The notes under the pieces: model-generated
Databases searched by the model: none
What the model saw: the letters and a program-made list of their open reading frames with translations, nothing else
What the model was told of the DNA's origin: nothing
Made by a program: the position numbers and the translations under genes
Part shown: positions 13,370 through 13,386 of the stretch, piece after piece
Layout of the letters: each line of letters begins with the position of its first letter
Position numbering within the stretch: the first letter of the stretch is position 1
Assembly (NCBI GenBank): GCA_051744925.1
Contig: JBNJDM010000060.1
Location: 1-13,386, forward strand
Direction: 5' to 3'
Length of the DNA stretch: 13,386 bases
DNA from: JACKCP01 sp051744925
Lineage (GTDB): Bacteria > Desulfobacterota > Desulfobacteria > Desulfobacterales > JACKCP01

Positions 13370-13386
13370 AATATTAAAGCTGATGT

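Overview
The window looks like chromosomal DNA from an AT-rich, strictly anaerobic Gram-negative bacterium, most likely a member of the Desulfobacterota (sulfate- or sulfur-reducing 'deltaproteobacteria'). The clues are a desulfoferrodoxin, a flavodiiron protein with stand-alone rubredoxins, a DsrE-like protein, a chemoreceptor carrying a c-type heme motif, and a tripartite RND pump that implies an outer membrane. The species is inference; the protein families are read directly from the sequence.

Left part (1-3608, all minus strand): a tight gene row read right to left. The order is hotdog acyl-CoA thioesterase, small zinc-ribbon protein, rhodanese-ferritin fusion, three tandem rubredoxins, FprA/ROO-type flavodiiron protein, and the start of a DsrE-like protein cut by the window edge. 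The core is an oxygen/NO/peroxide defence module: rubredoxins pass electrons to the flavodiiron protein and probably to the diiron site of the rhodanese-ferritin protein, which has no rubredoxin domain of its own. The third rubredoxin has a shortened C-x-C first metal loop. A strong hairpin lies between rubredoxins 2 and 1.

Middle (3789-6069): a minus-strand methyl-accepting chemotaxis protein with a periplasmic DUF3365/Tll0287-like domain and a CxxCH heme motif, divergent from a plus-strand desulfoferrodoxin (superoxide reductase). Together with the left part this makes a neighbourhood that senses redox or gas stress, detoxifies reactive oxygen and could steer movement.

Right-centre (6281-12113, plus strand): a complete tripartite efflux operon, made of a TolC-like outer membrane channel, a lipoprotein membrane-fusion protein and an RND permease. 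No regulator gene is next to it. The tolC leader has a palindrome and a spaced direct repeat that could be regulatory.

Right end (12114-13386, plus strand): an unusual self-contained unit (TTGACA promoter, perfect AAGGAGG ribosome site, 18-codon cationic peptide ORF, perfect 11-bp hairpin, textbook terminator). After it come a 64-aa two-helix membrane protein starting at TTG, then queF (preQ0 reductase of queuosine synthesis), and finally a three-hairpin REP-like palindromic element. The peptide unit is the best candidate here for something undescribed.
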